The notes under the pieces: generated by a model | What the model saw: the letters and a program-made list of their open reading frames with translations, nothing else | What the model was told of the DNA's origin: nothing | The model's database searches: none | From: Pseudoscleropodium purum | Lineage: Eukaryota; Streptophyta; Bryopsida; Hypnales; Brachytheciaceae | Assembly: GCA_963969395.1 (NCBI GenBank) | Contig: OZ017799.1 | Span: 25,236,501-25,300,500, forward strand | DNA: 64,000 nt | Direction of reading: 5' to 3' | Shown: one piece after another, positions 1 to 12,101 of the stretch | Layout: every line of letters starts with the position of its first letter | Position numbering within the stretch: position 1 is the stretch's first letter | Program-made: the position numbers and the translations under genes

Positions 1-196
1 AACGTAGATATCATGCAATTTGTGCGGTCAAAAATTCTGAAATTTTTTCCACACATTCTCATAATAGTTAGGTATAAGATCCTATGGTTAGATGTTAAAG
101 AAAAATTTATTTAAGTTTTTTTTACCTTTTACCATAAAAATGGTAGTTTTAAGTGTTTTTTGGCAAAAAAACAGGCCTTGGTCCTTTAGGGGTTAA
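1..196. mobile_element. TTAA-flanked small element, right-end fragment
   Basis: The first 192 bases end in CCTTTAGGGG directly followed by TTAA (193-196). The stretch resembles the right end of the complete element at 1537-2464: both contain 'aagatcctatg', a T-rich stretch, 'aatggtagtttt' and a terminal AGGGG. The left end lies outside the window. TTAA target plus a terminus of C/G runs is what piggyBac-type elements use. That assignment is inference, because no transposase is visible. Confidence 0.6.
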
Positions 197-1030
197 GGAA
201 CAAAGTTTGATTCTAAAAGCATTTCTTTCACATAGGTAGAAAACTGACTTTTGAGATGTACACATAGTATAGATGGCAATTTTGAGTCAATGGCACATTT
301 GGATCTACCTACTTTATAACTGTAGGATCTTGTAGTAAATTAGTTTGAAAAGGTGTGCAAAAGTTTTCAGAAATTTCCACCGTGTAGATTGCAAGATATT
401 AGCATTTGAAGTGACAAAAATCATTTTTTTGTCTGTACTAAAAACCAAGGCCACTACACTTCACAAGGTCACATTTGTATGAAAAAATGTCCAAAATAGT
501 GGTAACTTTTTGGATTCGTTCTTTAAGGTATGTTGGCCATGTACTTGGAAAATTTTAAATCATTTGAAATTGTACAACATATAAGAAAAAATAGTAAGTA
601 GAAGGATGTAAAGAATGATTGAAAATACTAAGTTGTTAACAATTTATTTATGGAATTGAAAAATGCCAATCCCACTGCTTCTAATGTTATAATAAAAAAT
701 CTTCATCTAATGTTTTATTTTTTTCCAAAAATATTGAAAATTGAGTTCAATAGAAGACTTCAAAGTTTATTTTTGAATAGAGAATCCATAACTGTCCACA
801 AACTAAAACACCACATAACTTTTGATTCATTGATCAAAATAGAATGATTCAAAGCTTTCTATGTACATGTAAATCTAGAAAACCAATTTCAAATTTGGAT
901 TTTTGAAATGTAGCTTCAAAGATACCAAAGAAGCTTAATATACATGTATCATATGGAAATTGATTATTGGGAGGTAAAATAAGTGAGATGTAAATATAGA
1001 AAGCCCTTACAATTCATAATTAAGGTCTCT
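197..1030. mobile_element. Diverged TTAA-family copy, reverse orientation
   Basis: This stretch is a diverged copy of the element at 1537-2464 in the opposite orientation. Shared blocks include 'gtaggatcttgtagtaaatta', 'tgtagattgcaagatattagcatttgaa', 'cttcacaaggtcacatttgtatg' and 'ttgtacaacatataagaaaaaatag'. It also matches 12106-13620 in the same orientation. The matching segment at 621-650 carries no insertion where the 12.1-kb copy holds a nested element, so it serves as an empty-site reference. Its outer end is eroded and no second TTAA terminus was found. There is no coding capacity. Confidence 0.55.
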
Positions 1031-1532
1031 ATGATCAATAGCTAGCTTTTAATTTAACTCATTTGGTACAATTATCACTATTTAATAAGCTTACTTTCAA
1101 TTTTTTTAATATAGCAAAGTATATGTCTCTACAATTGAACAACTCTAATTGATCATCATTACCTAAATCTTCAAGTGCCTACCATGATCCACCTCCTCAT
1201 CAATGATGTAAGAAAATTATTGAAAATTTATATTTTACTCAAACCCCTACAATATTCAAATAGTTGCTATTTGAATTCTTGCATTCTTTTTACATAGTTA
1301 CAAAGATTTCTTAAATAATATTTAATAATCATCATGGACCAAGTAACTTTATATTTAGAAACCATACCATTTTTTAACCTCAAATTCCTAGGATTGAAGA
1401 TGTTCATCTATAGCAAATTCTTTACAGTATAGTCTTCTAAATTCTTTGGATGTAAATAACTGAATTCTAAGTCACAATAATTTTTAGTTTACTTAGCTGT
1501 AGTCCCAATTTGCAAAGCTTGTTTTGAGACTT

Positions 1533-2468
1533 TTAACCCCTAAAGTACCAACTTGCCTATTTGGACAACAAAACAATTTTGGGCACGCTCTTGCGATTGC
1601 CAATTAGCATGTACTTGACCCAAACTTTGATAGAAGATGTGTAGCATGTTTATTTATTGTGTGAGCAAAATTTTATGACATTTGAATAGTACTACAGTCA
1701 AAAGTTATGGCTTGAAATGTTACTTTTTTTCATAAAAGATCAATCTGGGCAAATTAAAAAATTACTTTTTTTAAAAACAAAATTTGAAATTGCTTTCCTA
1801 CAATTTCATATACATGGAGAGCTTTGAATCATTCTATTTTGATCAACAAGTCAAAAGTTATGAGGATTTTTTTGTTTGTGGGCAGTTATGGATTCTCTAC
1901 TCTAAAATAAACTTAGAAGTCCTTTATCTTACTCAATTTTCAAATTTTTTGGAAAAAAATAAAGCCATGGGATTATATAGTTTATTACAACATTTATATT
2001 GTTCGGATTGACATTTTTCAATTCCATAATTAAATTTTTAACAATCAAGTATTTTGAATCATTCTCTACTACTATCTACTTACTATTTTTTTCCTATATG
2101 TTGTACAATTCCAAATGATGTGAAAATTTTTCAAGCATGTAGCCAACTTGTTTAAGAAGATGAATCCAAAGAAGCACCACCATTTGGGACATTTATTCAT
2201 AGAAAAGTGAGCTTGTGAAGTGCTGCTGCCCTGTTTTTTGCAGGGTCCAAAAAGGATTTTTGTGAATTAGAATGCTAATATCTGCCAATCCACATGGTGG
2301 AATTCTCTGAAATTTTTTTCCACATCTTCTCTAATGAATCTTATACAAGATCCTATGTCTACATTTGTCAAAAAAGTTTGTTTTTTTCTAAAATTTGGTA
2401 CTTATCCTAGAAATGGTAGTTTTGGGGCGTTTTTGGTTAAAACATAGTCAAAGAACTTAAGGGGTTAA
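1533..2468. mobile_element. Complete TTAA-flanked small element (928 bp)
   Basis: A TTAA at 1533-1536 is followed by CCCCTAAAGTACC. At the other side AACTTAAGGGG is followed by TTAA at 2465-2468. The ends are thus imperfect inverted repeats flanked by the same 4-bp target. The 928-bp interior has no credible ORF: the 75-codon frame at 1784 lies in AT-rich DNA shared with other copies. Sibling copies are at 1-192, 197-1030, 12106-13620 and 57907-58502. TTAA duplication with a C-run terminus is typical of piggyBac elements; membership in that superfamily is inference. Confidence 0.7.
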
Positions 2469-2599
2469 TCTGGACAACTTCTATCCTATTGGTGGTCTAA
2501 CTTACTCAGGGCACATACTTAGGTTTTGGATTGCTGTCGAACTTCTGACACACACAATTGACAACTCCTGCTTTTAACTTACACGTGAAATGTGCATGG

Positions 2600-5500
2600 T
2601 GTGGGTTCGCATGTGCATCTGCACTCGATCAGGGACACGACACCCGAGGGGGGAGAGTGAAGAATGGAGTGAAAATCATTGGCATGACCAGGGAGGTCGG
2701 TAGTGTATCTTATGTGACCTCTTGTCCAGGCACCAATTGGAAGTGAAGGATTGGGTAATGAGTGCCAGGGTTACCTTCAACTGCATATACGTTAAGCAGA
2801 CTCTCTGCCCAAACAGATATGAGGCCCTGCCTGCAACAAAACATCAACAGCATCCAGGCGCATGTGAGATTTGCATGTCACCTGAGCACAATCATGACTA
2901 AGTAAGGTAATGCATACACCAGAGTAGCAATGATGTGTCACCTGTGGAAGCTTTTCTCGTTTGTACAGGAATATTCTTTTGTACTGCACATATACACAAA
3001 ACAAAACAAACTTCACTCTTTGATTCTCCACTACAACCAGCTAGAATTCTGTCAGCCTACATATGGATACACTCAACCCTCTCTCAAATTTGCACACTCA
3101 GTATATCCTGAAAATCTGTCATGTTTGTGTGCACATATGATTGGACACCTTCCACATGTCAAATTGGGATTACTTGTGACAGAAGGCCATTTGTCTCCAG
3201 GCAGTGCAGTTAGAATGGGTTGAGGGTGACCCATTTCGTGCAAGTTTCCTGATTATCAAAACCATTGGCGATGCTCCCTCAGTACCTGAAAGACAGTGAA
3301 CTTGAAAAGAGAGACGCTGTGGAAGATGCCGGCCTCGAGCCACCTCTCAGGTTTCATCTCCAATACGTCCGCACCCCACAAGAAGGGCATCCGTCCCATG
3401 GAGTATTGAATATATTGCACAAATTCACCCTCTTTCGCTTGTGTTCAATCAGGGAGTACATTATCCTGGAATGCAACCTTGGGAACCTGCACACAATTTA
3501 AGCTGTACAACGGCTCATGGTCGTCCCACCCTGTTCCCACAGTTTTGTCCAACTTATCGCCATACCAAAGAATGCGCGTAGTTGAACTGAAAATTGAGAT
3601 ACAAATGGAGATACTTCGGGCTAAGAATCCGGCCAAAAATAAATGTGCACAGGGGACTGAATCGTACTCGAGGCACGGGAGGATGTAAAAAAAGACTTCC
3701 GGAAAGGGCAACGTGGAGAGCGTGCATTTGTCCCGAGGTCCCGTGCGTCAACTGTCCCGCCAAGGCCTTGAAATCGGTGTGCTTGCCGATCACTTGGACT
3801 CCTTCCTCATAGATCATTTCAGTAATCTCCGGATGGAGGTACATCTTGAAGAGAAACCAGGCAAGGGTAACGGCGGCGATGTCCCTCCCCGCAATCAAGA
3901 AATCGATTATCACGTCTCGCAATTCGCTGTAGCTATCCTCAGCTCCGCTATGGTGCCCCACTATGGTGCCCCATGAACTTGCAAAGTAGGTTGTTCTTCT
4001 CCTGAGAGTCAGATTCAGGAAACAAAAAACTTAAGAGTCAAATTCGTATTATGTAGTCTAATACAATCTAACCCTAAATATATTGTTTCATAGATGCACT
4101 TATTGAACATTCTAGGATCCGAAAGAATTCTAAGTAATATTTTTGAACGCTTCCTCCTAGCTCTCTTTCAATTTCAAGAACAATACTGCAATACTCATTT
4201 CAACGCAAGTGGAGAACAGAAACTTGAATTCAAGGGTCATTAGTGACAAGTACTAAAGAAGGATCCTCACTATAGAAAGAGTATTCGTGGTACCATTTGT
4301 AAAGGGGATTGAGACTCTGAGTTCAAGAATGAGATGAATCATACAACAACTTCAATGTTTTGTCACTAATTGAAGCCAGCACAAGCACAGATCATGGTCG
4401 AGCAACGTACAAGTCGTTCGCCAGCAATGTGCGCTGCAGCAATCCCTTGACGTCGTTTGGAGATCATACTCTTGGCAAACAAGTCCACATCTCGAATCGC
4501 TTCTCGCAAGCGGCGCTCCGCTCCGATGTTTAGCGCCCTCCCTAATTTGAACAGCGGATTCGTTACTCGTTTATGGATGAGGAACTAAGCTTCATCAAAT
4601 GATATGTCAGGCAGTGATGGCAGTGATGGCGACAACCCGCCCAATTCCACTCCGAATGCCACTTTGCAGATGCTGTCTAGTGTCATTCGCATAGCCAAGC
4701 CCTGGACATTCAAATCCTCCGTAAAAATGAAGCCAGAGCTAGTAGTTGGTTCTTATTTGTGTTGCTCACCTAAAATAACCTAATCCCTCAAAGATTCAAA
4801 ATCATTTTGCATAAATTCAAATCTTTCTTATTGCACTACCTCAGGATACCAATTTCTGAGGTGTGAGAATATTGAGCGACATATATGTGACATCTCAGAG
4901 GAAAAGTGTAAAACCTGTACTCTAAATTCTTGACCTCTAAACCTCAACACTTTTCACAGAACATCCTCTCCATATTATCAGGTTTGTACTGCAATCTCTT
5001 GTCATATATTAGAGGATGCAATAAAGCAGTGCAAATGCAACAGGAAAATGTTTGTCTCTACGATTTTATGCTACTAATAGAGTGTGAGTGAGTACTTGGA
5101 ATTCAACGAGCTCATCGGCAGCCATGGCGTGCTTTAGGGCATTGGCAAGCTTAACGGCATCTTCTCTGAAGACGGTGTTACTGTGTTCTTGGACCCTGCG
5201 TGTTGAGAATACGTATTGGCAATCTTGCGATGTCGTTTCCATAAATCTCCATCCGTACAAATATGTCATTCCCTAAGAAATCCACTAGCATCTCTTTCAA
5301 GCCGAAGTCCTGCAGGTTCTCAATTATCAGGCAAAGTCGAGGTGAAGTCAGCATACATGTACTAAAAGTGCTTAATTGAAATGTCACCAATTCGGCGCGG
5401 CATAAATTTTGCTCAACTAATTCAAACGCTCGCAACCGCATCCAATCCTTTTAATATACGTTGCTGATCAAAATAGTGGACAGTTGGGCGGTTAGCAGGA

Positions 5501-6310
5501 TTGATCCTCTTTGATCTAACAATTTCCCGATTGTGATTTGTCGTACATTATTTTGCATTTATTCCCGATTTTGCTCTAAGAGACTTGGTTCTCAAGATCT
5601 AGGTACAGATTAAAAGATTAAAATAATAGGTTCAAAATTGTAGCTAATTAGAAACTAGCTAGAGAACGAGAATATTTCCGTTAAGTGCAGCATTTATCCA
5701 GCTGCACATACTCGCACATGTATTTGAAGCTCCAAAGGCACCGACACTTGTGGCTGGTGGCTTTGTATTTTATTTTATTAATTGCAATGAAATTCCGTTT
5801 CATTTGTTTCAAAAAATAAATAAATAAACAAACAAAGGCACCGACACTGTCTGTCTCCCCACTGCATCTTGATTAATTACGAAAATTCTTACAAATTAAG
5901 GATCGGACCGGAGACGCCATTTTCTGATGGATTTCATTTACCTGACCTTTCCATACTTGCGAAGGCTGTTGAGCATGAACTCCACATAGGCGGGATCAAC
6001 AGTCGATGTAACTTTGACTCTGCGAGAATAAGCGGAAACTGTGAAGCTGAAGGTCTTCACTTCGCCGAACGTTAAAGAACGAGTGCGTCCAGTACGTCGT
6101 TCATTCGGTCGAAATTGCGAAACATCTCCACCAAGCTGCCGAGCGCGCGAGCACTGGCCAAAGCACGCCCCGGGGCTCTCCGTCGACCTCGGTACTGAAA
6201 CCAGATGAACATCAATGTCGACGATGTGATTACGAATTCGAAAATTGCAATCGCAGCCGCGGTCGATGTCTCAATCCCTCTCTCCCAGACCTCCACCAAA
6301 ACGTACAAAC
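2600..6310 (-). pseudogene. Cytochrome P450 pseudogene (CYP704/CYP86-like)
   Basis: Read on the minus strand, P450 landmarks appear in the correct order. A membrane segment and the N-terminal block 'ALGSLVEMFRNFDRMNDVL' lie near 6.07-6.31 kb. 'DPAYVEFMLNSLRKYGK' lies near 5.95-6.05 kb. 'DGDLWKRHRKIAN' and 'YVFSTRRVQEH' lie near 5.1-5.3 kb. 'MRMTLDSICKVAFGVELG' lies near 4.65 kb. The I-helix 'FLIAGRDIAAVTLAWF' is at about 3.87 kb, 'MGRMPFLWG' and 'MKPERW' near 3.35 kb, and the haem loop 'AGPHICLGRESA' at about 2.80-2.83 kb. The gene is dead. Frameshifts lie near 6073, 5215-5240 and 2800, with in-frame stops at 4585-4587 (TAG), 3445-3447 (TGA) and about 2718 (TAA). A 13-bp tandem duplication sits at 3948-3973. 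The ExxR motif reads GSLF and the haem-loop Arg is His. Order and motif wording fit fatty-acid omega-hydroxylases of the CYP86 clan, best CYP704. The subfamily is inference. Confidence 0.87.
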
Positions 6311-7275
6311 GAATGCTAAGTCTTCATTTATCCCTGACAATGACCAGTACATCACCGGAAAGCTTCGATCGATTGCGAAAGAACAAACCAGAATTCCACC
6401 TTAACTAGGAACGAATTCCTGTATGCTTCCCCGCATAAATACCATCATTAATTACCAGTCGCTAAATTGCAGAGAAGGTCACGAAAGACGACTCTCAGCG
6501 GATTGTCCGACTTCTCTATAATTGGCGTCTGCCGAGCTCGAGCTTTGGCCATTTCTACGACGGAGGCTTGGGTGTCACCACGCGCATACCATTCCTGTTT
6601 CGCCATTTTGGAGAACTTGAAGGCTGCAAAGCGCAGACAGAGACCATGGTGGTCAGGAGGTTGTACTGTACAGTACAGTACAAGGAACTCACAAGTCGAA
6701 CTGATTGGAGTGTTCGTTCCATTCAATGCTTTGTTGCTGGGCACTGCTGCAAGTCATCAGAAGGGAAGGGACATCGTGTTGGGTACGGCTCTGTTTCATT
6801 GATGATTCATAACGTTCTCTAATTTAGGGTACGTTCGCACCTGCCCTTAGCAGGGTTCTTACGATGTGGTATTAGCTAAAACAGTAAAGAGGCATTCCCA
6901 CCTGTGTTCATAGGTATCCCCAGATCCTACGCAGCAAGTGATGTTGTGGCGTCGAGGTAAGAGCAATATTACAAGTATTTAATCACGTTCTTTTTTTGGC
7001 CCACCACTATTACAGTCATCCGTATTTAAAGCTGCCATATCTTTTGTAAATGTGGATTTCAAAAGTGTCAAGCCACTCTTAGCTAAAGTGGTCTCTGATG
7101 GGCGATTAAGTAAAGATCACCACCTTTCAATTGGGGGAATTCATGGCTAAAATTAAAGAGGACCTTGAAATTCTTATTTCGGTTAGGGAAGAGAGGCTGT
7201 TTATATGCATATGGGGTAATAGCAAGTGAAACAACTCACATGGAATATGTAAAAGAGAATTTGTAAGAACTCAAT

Positions 7276-7697
7276 CACTCATGGTTAAGTTCAAAACGTA
7301 AAAATAATGTTTGAAGTGAAATTTTAAACCTCATTTAGGCATAGTAGAATAACATTTCAAAGAAAAATTTGAACTAAAAAAAGTTGTTAAATCAAATGAA
7401 CTTTCATCTCCAAAAATATTTTTGAGATTTTGAGCTTCTAATTGAAAGTTATGAAGAAATTTCAATAAGGGGTTGGATGGAACATTTTTTATTAACATTT
7501 TCAAACATCTTCTTTGAAATTTGTTCATAACTTTTAGTTGGAAGCTCAAAATTTCAAACAAATTTTTGGAGATGAAAGTTCACTTGATTTAACAATTTTT
7601 TTTAGTTTAAATTTTTCTTTTAAATGTTATTCTACTATGCCTAAATGAAGCCTGAAATTTCACTTCAAACACTATTCTTATGTTTAAAAAATGAGTG
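7276..7697. repeat. Long inverted repeat (foldback), 422 bp
   Basis: Two arms of roughly 200 bp are near reverse complements around a centre near 7486. Matching pairs include 'cactcat' (7276) with 'atgagtg' (7691), 'aatgtttgaagtgaaatttt' with 'aaatttcacttcaaacacta', 'catttaggcatagtagaata' with 'tattctactatgcctaaatg', and 'gaactttcatctccaaaaat' with 'atttttggagatgaaagttc'. Any transcript through it would form a long imperfect hairpin. It is either a foldback/MITE element or a hairpin small-RNA source. I see no clear target-site duplication. Confidence 0.85.
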
Positions 7698-8805
7698 GTG
7701 AAGTTCTTTTCTTTGAATTATTCCATCACCTTGGAAGATTCATGATAGACAATTGATTTCAATATAAAAATGACACCTCCTTCCTTCAATTCTACAAGTG
7801 TCAATGAAACATTTCTTTTACTTTGCCACTAACTTTTTATTATAGTAGATGGTCAAAAGACTTAAACATTGGTGGATACCTTTATTATCCATGGTTTTGG
7901 GATGAATTGTGTAGATGAAGATTCTACAGACAAAAAGGCAGCCTTTGTGAAAGCTAGCTAATACTATTTTCACATATGTGAACACTCGATAACTTTTAAT
8001 CACTAAATGTTTGCCAAACCAATCCTATAAATGCTTCTCCATTAAATAATTTTTTTTTGTCTTTGTACATAGGTATTCTATTTTTTAAATTATTGTTACC
8101 AAACACTAGGTACAAACTATCCTAAAGTAGACAACATTTCCAACAATTTAGAGCATCACCACCCATTTCTTGTCAAGTTCCGAGCTTAGGTGGGACTAAG
8201 GAAGAAAAAATGGGTCACTATGGACCTAGGAAGGGATAGAAAGAGATCAATCACTCCAAAATTCTCTCTCCAAATACTAAGAGTGTTCCTGCCACTTGCC
8301 TGACCATGCTTTGACTCTTACTTGACCTTGTTGGATTTGTTGGTGAATGAGCCATTTCTTGCAATTTCTTAATCAATTTGCATGTTGGTTGGCTCTTAAT
8401 TCTACCAAATCATTAATGCTTGCAATGGACTTAATTTGGTGTGTCTTTGAGGGTGGAGATGAGTGGGGGATGGAAGTGGCTCGAGGGCTATAAGGCTTAG
8501 CTACTCCACTTCCCTAGTCCTATTTTTGGGGAATGGGTGGCGATGCTTTTGAGGTTGAACCATCAATTGTCAACCTCACCTAAAATTCAATCTATAGGGT
8601 GTTTTATTTCCAACTGTAAGTTAGAGTTGAAGTTTGGAATGTTTTTTTTTGTCATTTTCAAGGTTTGGACTAATAAGGTTACGACACATGTCTCAAAGTA
8701 GTGAGCAAGAAAATATGAAGTAGTAAGTAGGAGGATAATTCTTAAATGATTAAAATTGAAAGATTTTAGACATTGGCTATTGGTCAAAGGTACTTTTTGG
8801 CCAAC

Positions 8806-9036
8806 AATGCTAGTATGTAAGTATGAAAACGTGAGCATGTGACCTTTGAGTAGATATATAAGTAGATATATAACAACCATTGAAGGTGCCTATAATATAA
8901 ACACCTATAATATATGCAACTATATTGTAATTACACTATAACTATAGAAAGTTTCTATAATATAGATATCTATAACATAAATGTAGAGTCAACCGAGTTC
9001 AATTGCTCACACTCCTAAACTCATATAATAGCAACC
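8806..9036. mobile_element. Short TIR element (about 230 bp)
   Basis: The left end reads AATGCTAGTATGTAAGTATG followed by 'aaaacgtgagc'. The reverse complement of the right end reads GGTTGCTATTATATGAGTTT followed by 'aggagtgtgagc'. The two are similar inverted termini. The interior consists of (c)tataatata-type repeats. A second copy with the same ends and interior ('acaaccattgaaggtgc') is at 57156-57386. Partial relatives are near 10.63-10.68 kb, 11.68-11.83 kb and 56.93-57.12 kb. It is non-coding and the superfamily is unknown. Confidence 0.55.
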
Positions 9037-11113
9037 CACAGATTTTAAAGGGTGTGAATAGATTGGATAGCGAAAGGAACAATTTGTCTTCATGCCAATT
9101 GAAGTAAATGGTTACCTTTGCTCTTAGGTAGTATATAAGGTAACAATTTGTCATTCTTTTCTCTCATTTTTTTGAATTTATTTAGGAGACCAATTGCCAA
9201 TTAAATTTTTTTTATGCATAGTGAATTCCTTTAGTATGTAAATATAAATTTTCAATATAATATTTTGTATGTAGTATAGTATTTGTACAATAATTTGTCT
9301 TTCTATGTATTGTATGGATATGTAAGTTGCCAATTTGAAGCATTGATCTAATGATTGGACTTGCATCTGTGTGAATAATTGTGCAAATTGTCTTTGTTGT
9401 GTGTAATTTTACATAATTGGATTATTTGTCTATGTAAGTTAGAAATTGGAAATTGTGTAAATTAATACCTTGTGGTGGAAAGCCTTGACAAATTGTTACA
9501 ATTATTTTGACATAAGTGAATCCACTCATTGGATTATTGTTGTATACTTTTGTAGTGACAAATTGATTGTGTGTTCTTGTGTCTCATGTGTCTGTTCTGT
9601 GTGCAATTGGGGCAAGTTGTCTCATTGTTTTGAGAGTCATTGATGTCATTGGCAATTTATAATTAAAGTTTTAAATAATCCAATGAGTGGATTTTGACTT
9701 GAGTGTCTAAAGTTTTAATGCCTTATTTCTATTATGTTTTAAAACAAATGACAAATTGTGTTTGTAAAAATATTTATGAATCCTAGTGATTGGATGATGT
9801 TTGTGTGAATTATGACAAATTATCTTGTGTAATAATTGATTGAGTGAGTTCACTAATTGTTTGTGTCTTACTATGTAGTAAATAATATTGATGAATTGTT
9901 ATTGTAAAAATATTAGAGTCATAGTGAGTGGATTCAATCTTGTTGATGGTGTATGGAACAAATTGTAGATAAATGAGTTTGGAGGTGGAATTTTTGTGAA
10001 GAATAATTGGATATGTCTAGTTGTTGTAGCGTAAAGACTAAATTTGGGAGAGTGGCCATATTCAAGAGAGCAAGGACAAAGAAATGGAACATAAGTTAAA
10101 TTGTAAAGTAGTTCTATACTTGAAATATGTATTGACAATTTTTTTATGAATTGCTATTGGTTAATTGTAGCCTAGAGTTAGATTTCATTTTCTAATGTAT
10201 TTGGTCTAGATGTGTGGTTGTTATAAGAATAAATTTTTGTTGATGTTTAATCTTTGAGTAATAGCTTGTTAACTCTCAAGGTATGAAATTTGCCTTTTCG
10301 AATAGTATGAAATTGTGTGGTAATTGAATGTATATCCCATATTACTCTTACATGTACAAGTGACTTTAGCCACGATATGTTAAACTATCTAACTATTTCC
10401 TAGATATAAAAAGACCTATACTATAGTCTTGGATGTTTTGCAAGTTAGGCAAAGATCTAGACTACAATTTCAAACGATGCCTAATTAATCATCAATTTTT
10501 TCTTCTTAAAATCTATCAAAGTCCAATAAGTAGCACATCAAGGTTATTCAAGGGGCTTCAGTTATAGGTCCATGGTAATAGGTACTAAAATTTACCAAAA
10601 AATTTAGATAGAATCTCTAAAAAATTATATACTCATAGGCTCATACTCACACACTTACAAAATAGCAACCCTACATTATATATTGTGCACAATATATATG
10701 TCATACATAATACACCATACATAATGTATCATATATTGTATGCTATATACAATACATTTTATTTGTCTTGAAAAGGCACTTATTTTAAATATATTGACAT
10801 GAGAAAACAAGCTATTTATTTGAGGTAGTAGGAGAGAAGACAAACCACATGATTTTGTATGAAAAGTAAAATTTCAAACATGAGCATCTTCATGAAGATG
10901 TCATTGTCTCAATTGATATCTTGGTTAATTTCTCAAAAAACATCTTGACATCTCAATTGAAGTCTTAGATGACTTAAAAAAAACAATTTTGAAATTCTCA
11001 AATGGCATCAAAATGTACTAATGTCATCCTTATTGAATGCCACGTCAAGAGCCATTTTTTTCCCAAAAACCCACCATGTGGTTGCCTTACCTTGTTGTTT
11101 TTTCTACATTTTA

Positions 11114-11374
11114 TCAATGTTTTATCCTAGTAACTTCTATAAGCTTATCCATAATTAAATTGTTAACCCTTGCTAACGTGGCACTATCACACTTTTTTGG
11201 ATGCTGCAAAAAACATGCCACCAGTTTATTGAATGCCTCATAGCACATACCTATTTTTCCTAACATAACATTGTTTTCCACTGATATCCACATGTTCATT
11301 GCAATGTCCACTCCAATTCTATAGCCCATTGCCTTTAAGTCTCCAACATACTTTTGTCTACAAAAACATGCCAT
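11114..11374 (-). other. Unrecognised 86-codon frame
   Basis: The frame contains five cysteines and stretches such as 'MGYRIGVDIAMNMWISVENN'. The start is an ATG, but no splice context or family resemblance was found. It sits in repeat-rich DNA, so a transposon remnant or a chance frame is likelier than a gene. It is recorded because its composition is less biased than that of neighbouring frames. Confidence 0.15.
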
Positions 11375-12101
11375 GTTTATGGTCTAGTATTATAAAAATC
11401 ACAACTTTCTTATAGTGCCATGAAATGAATCACATGTGCAAAATTAGTGTGGTCTTGCTTGATAAAATGGATGACTATCATTCTTGAAAAAATTGGAGAT
11501 ACTTTAGTTTTGAAAACACACTTTTTAGTAAGCAATTAGACATATATTTAGTGCACTTTGCTAAGTGTAAAAATGTCTAATTTAATATTTTTATGTTTTT
11601 TTCGCACTTTCTCATGTTTTTTCTTCACATTCTTAGAAATCCAACAAGAAGTGTACATTCACTCAAGGCAGGGAGTGTTAGCATGTGAGCATAAAATCTA
11701 TGAGCCTATGAACTTTGGAGTCTATATTGTAAACACTTCCTATGGTTATAGGTGTCTATGCTATAGGGACCTATGTTATAGACTCTTTTCATGTCATAAT
11801 GTTATAGGGACATGTATTTTAAACACCTTCAAATGATTGTATGTACATACCTACAACTAGGCTCAGGTTTCAAGGCTTGCCTACTAGCATTGTTGACTCA
11901 AGGCTTTGTAATTGCACTATTGAAGAGAATAAATGGACTCCTATCCTATATGCCATATAGAATTTTAATTGTGCAAACATATATAATATCTATTATATTA
12001 ATTGCACAATGTAACAATCATATTATCTTGATTTTAGAAATTTGGATTTTCACATATTCAATCTTTCACATTCTATCCAAAAATTGGAAGCACTCTTTAA
12101 T

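Noticed and set aside
6655..6685. Run of 'gtacagtac' units near 6661-6682
   Set aside because: A short near-palindrome with no flanking structure; likely chance or a tiny expansion.
9100..10140. Possible satellite made of 'caaattgt' and 'aatgattgga' motifs
   Set aside because: The spacing is irregular and no fixed unit could be defined, so I mention it only as degenerate repetition.
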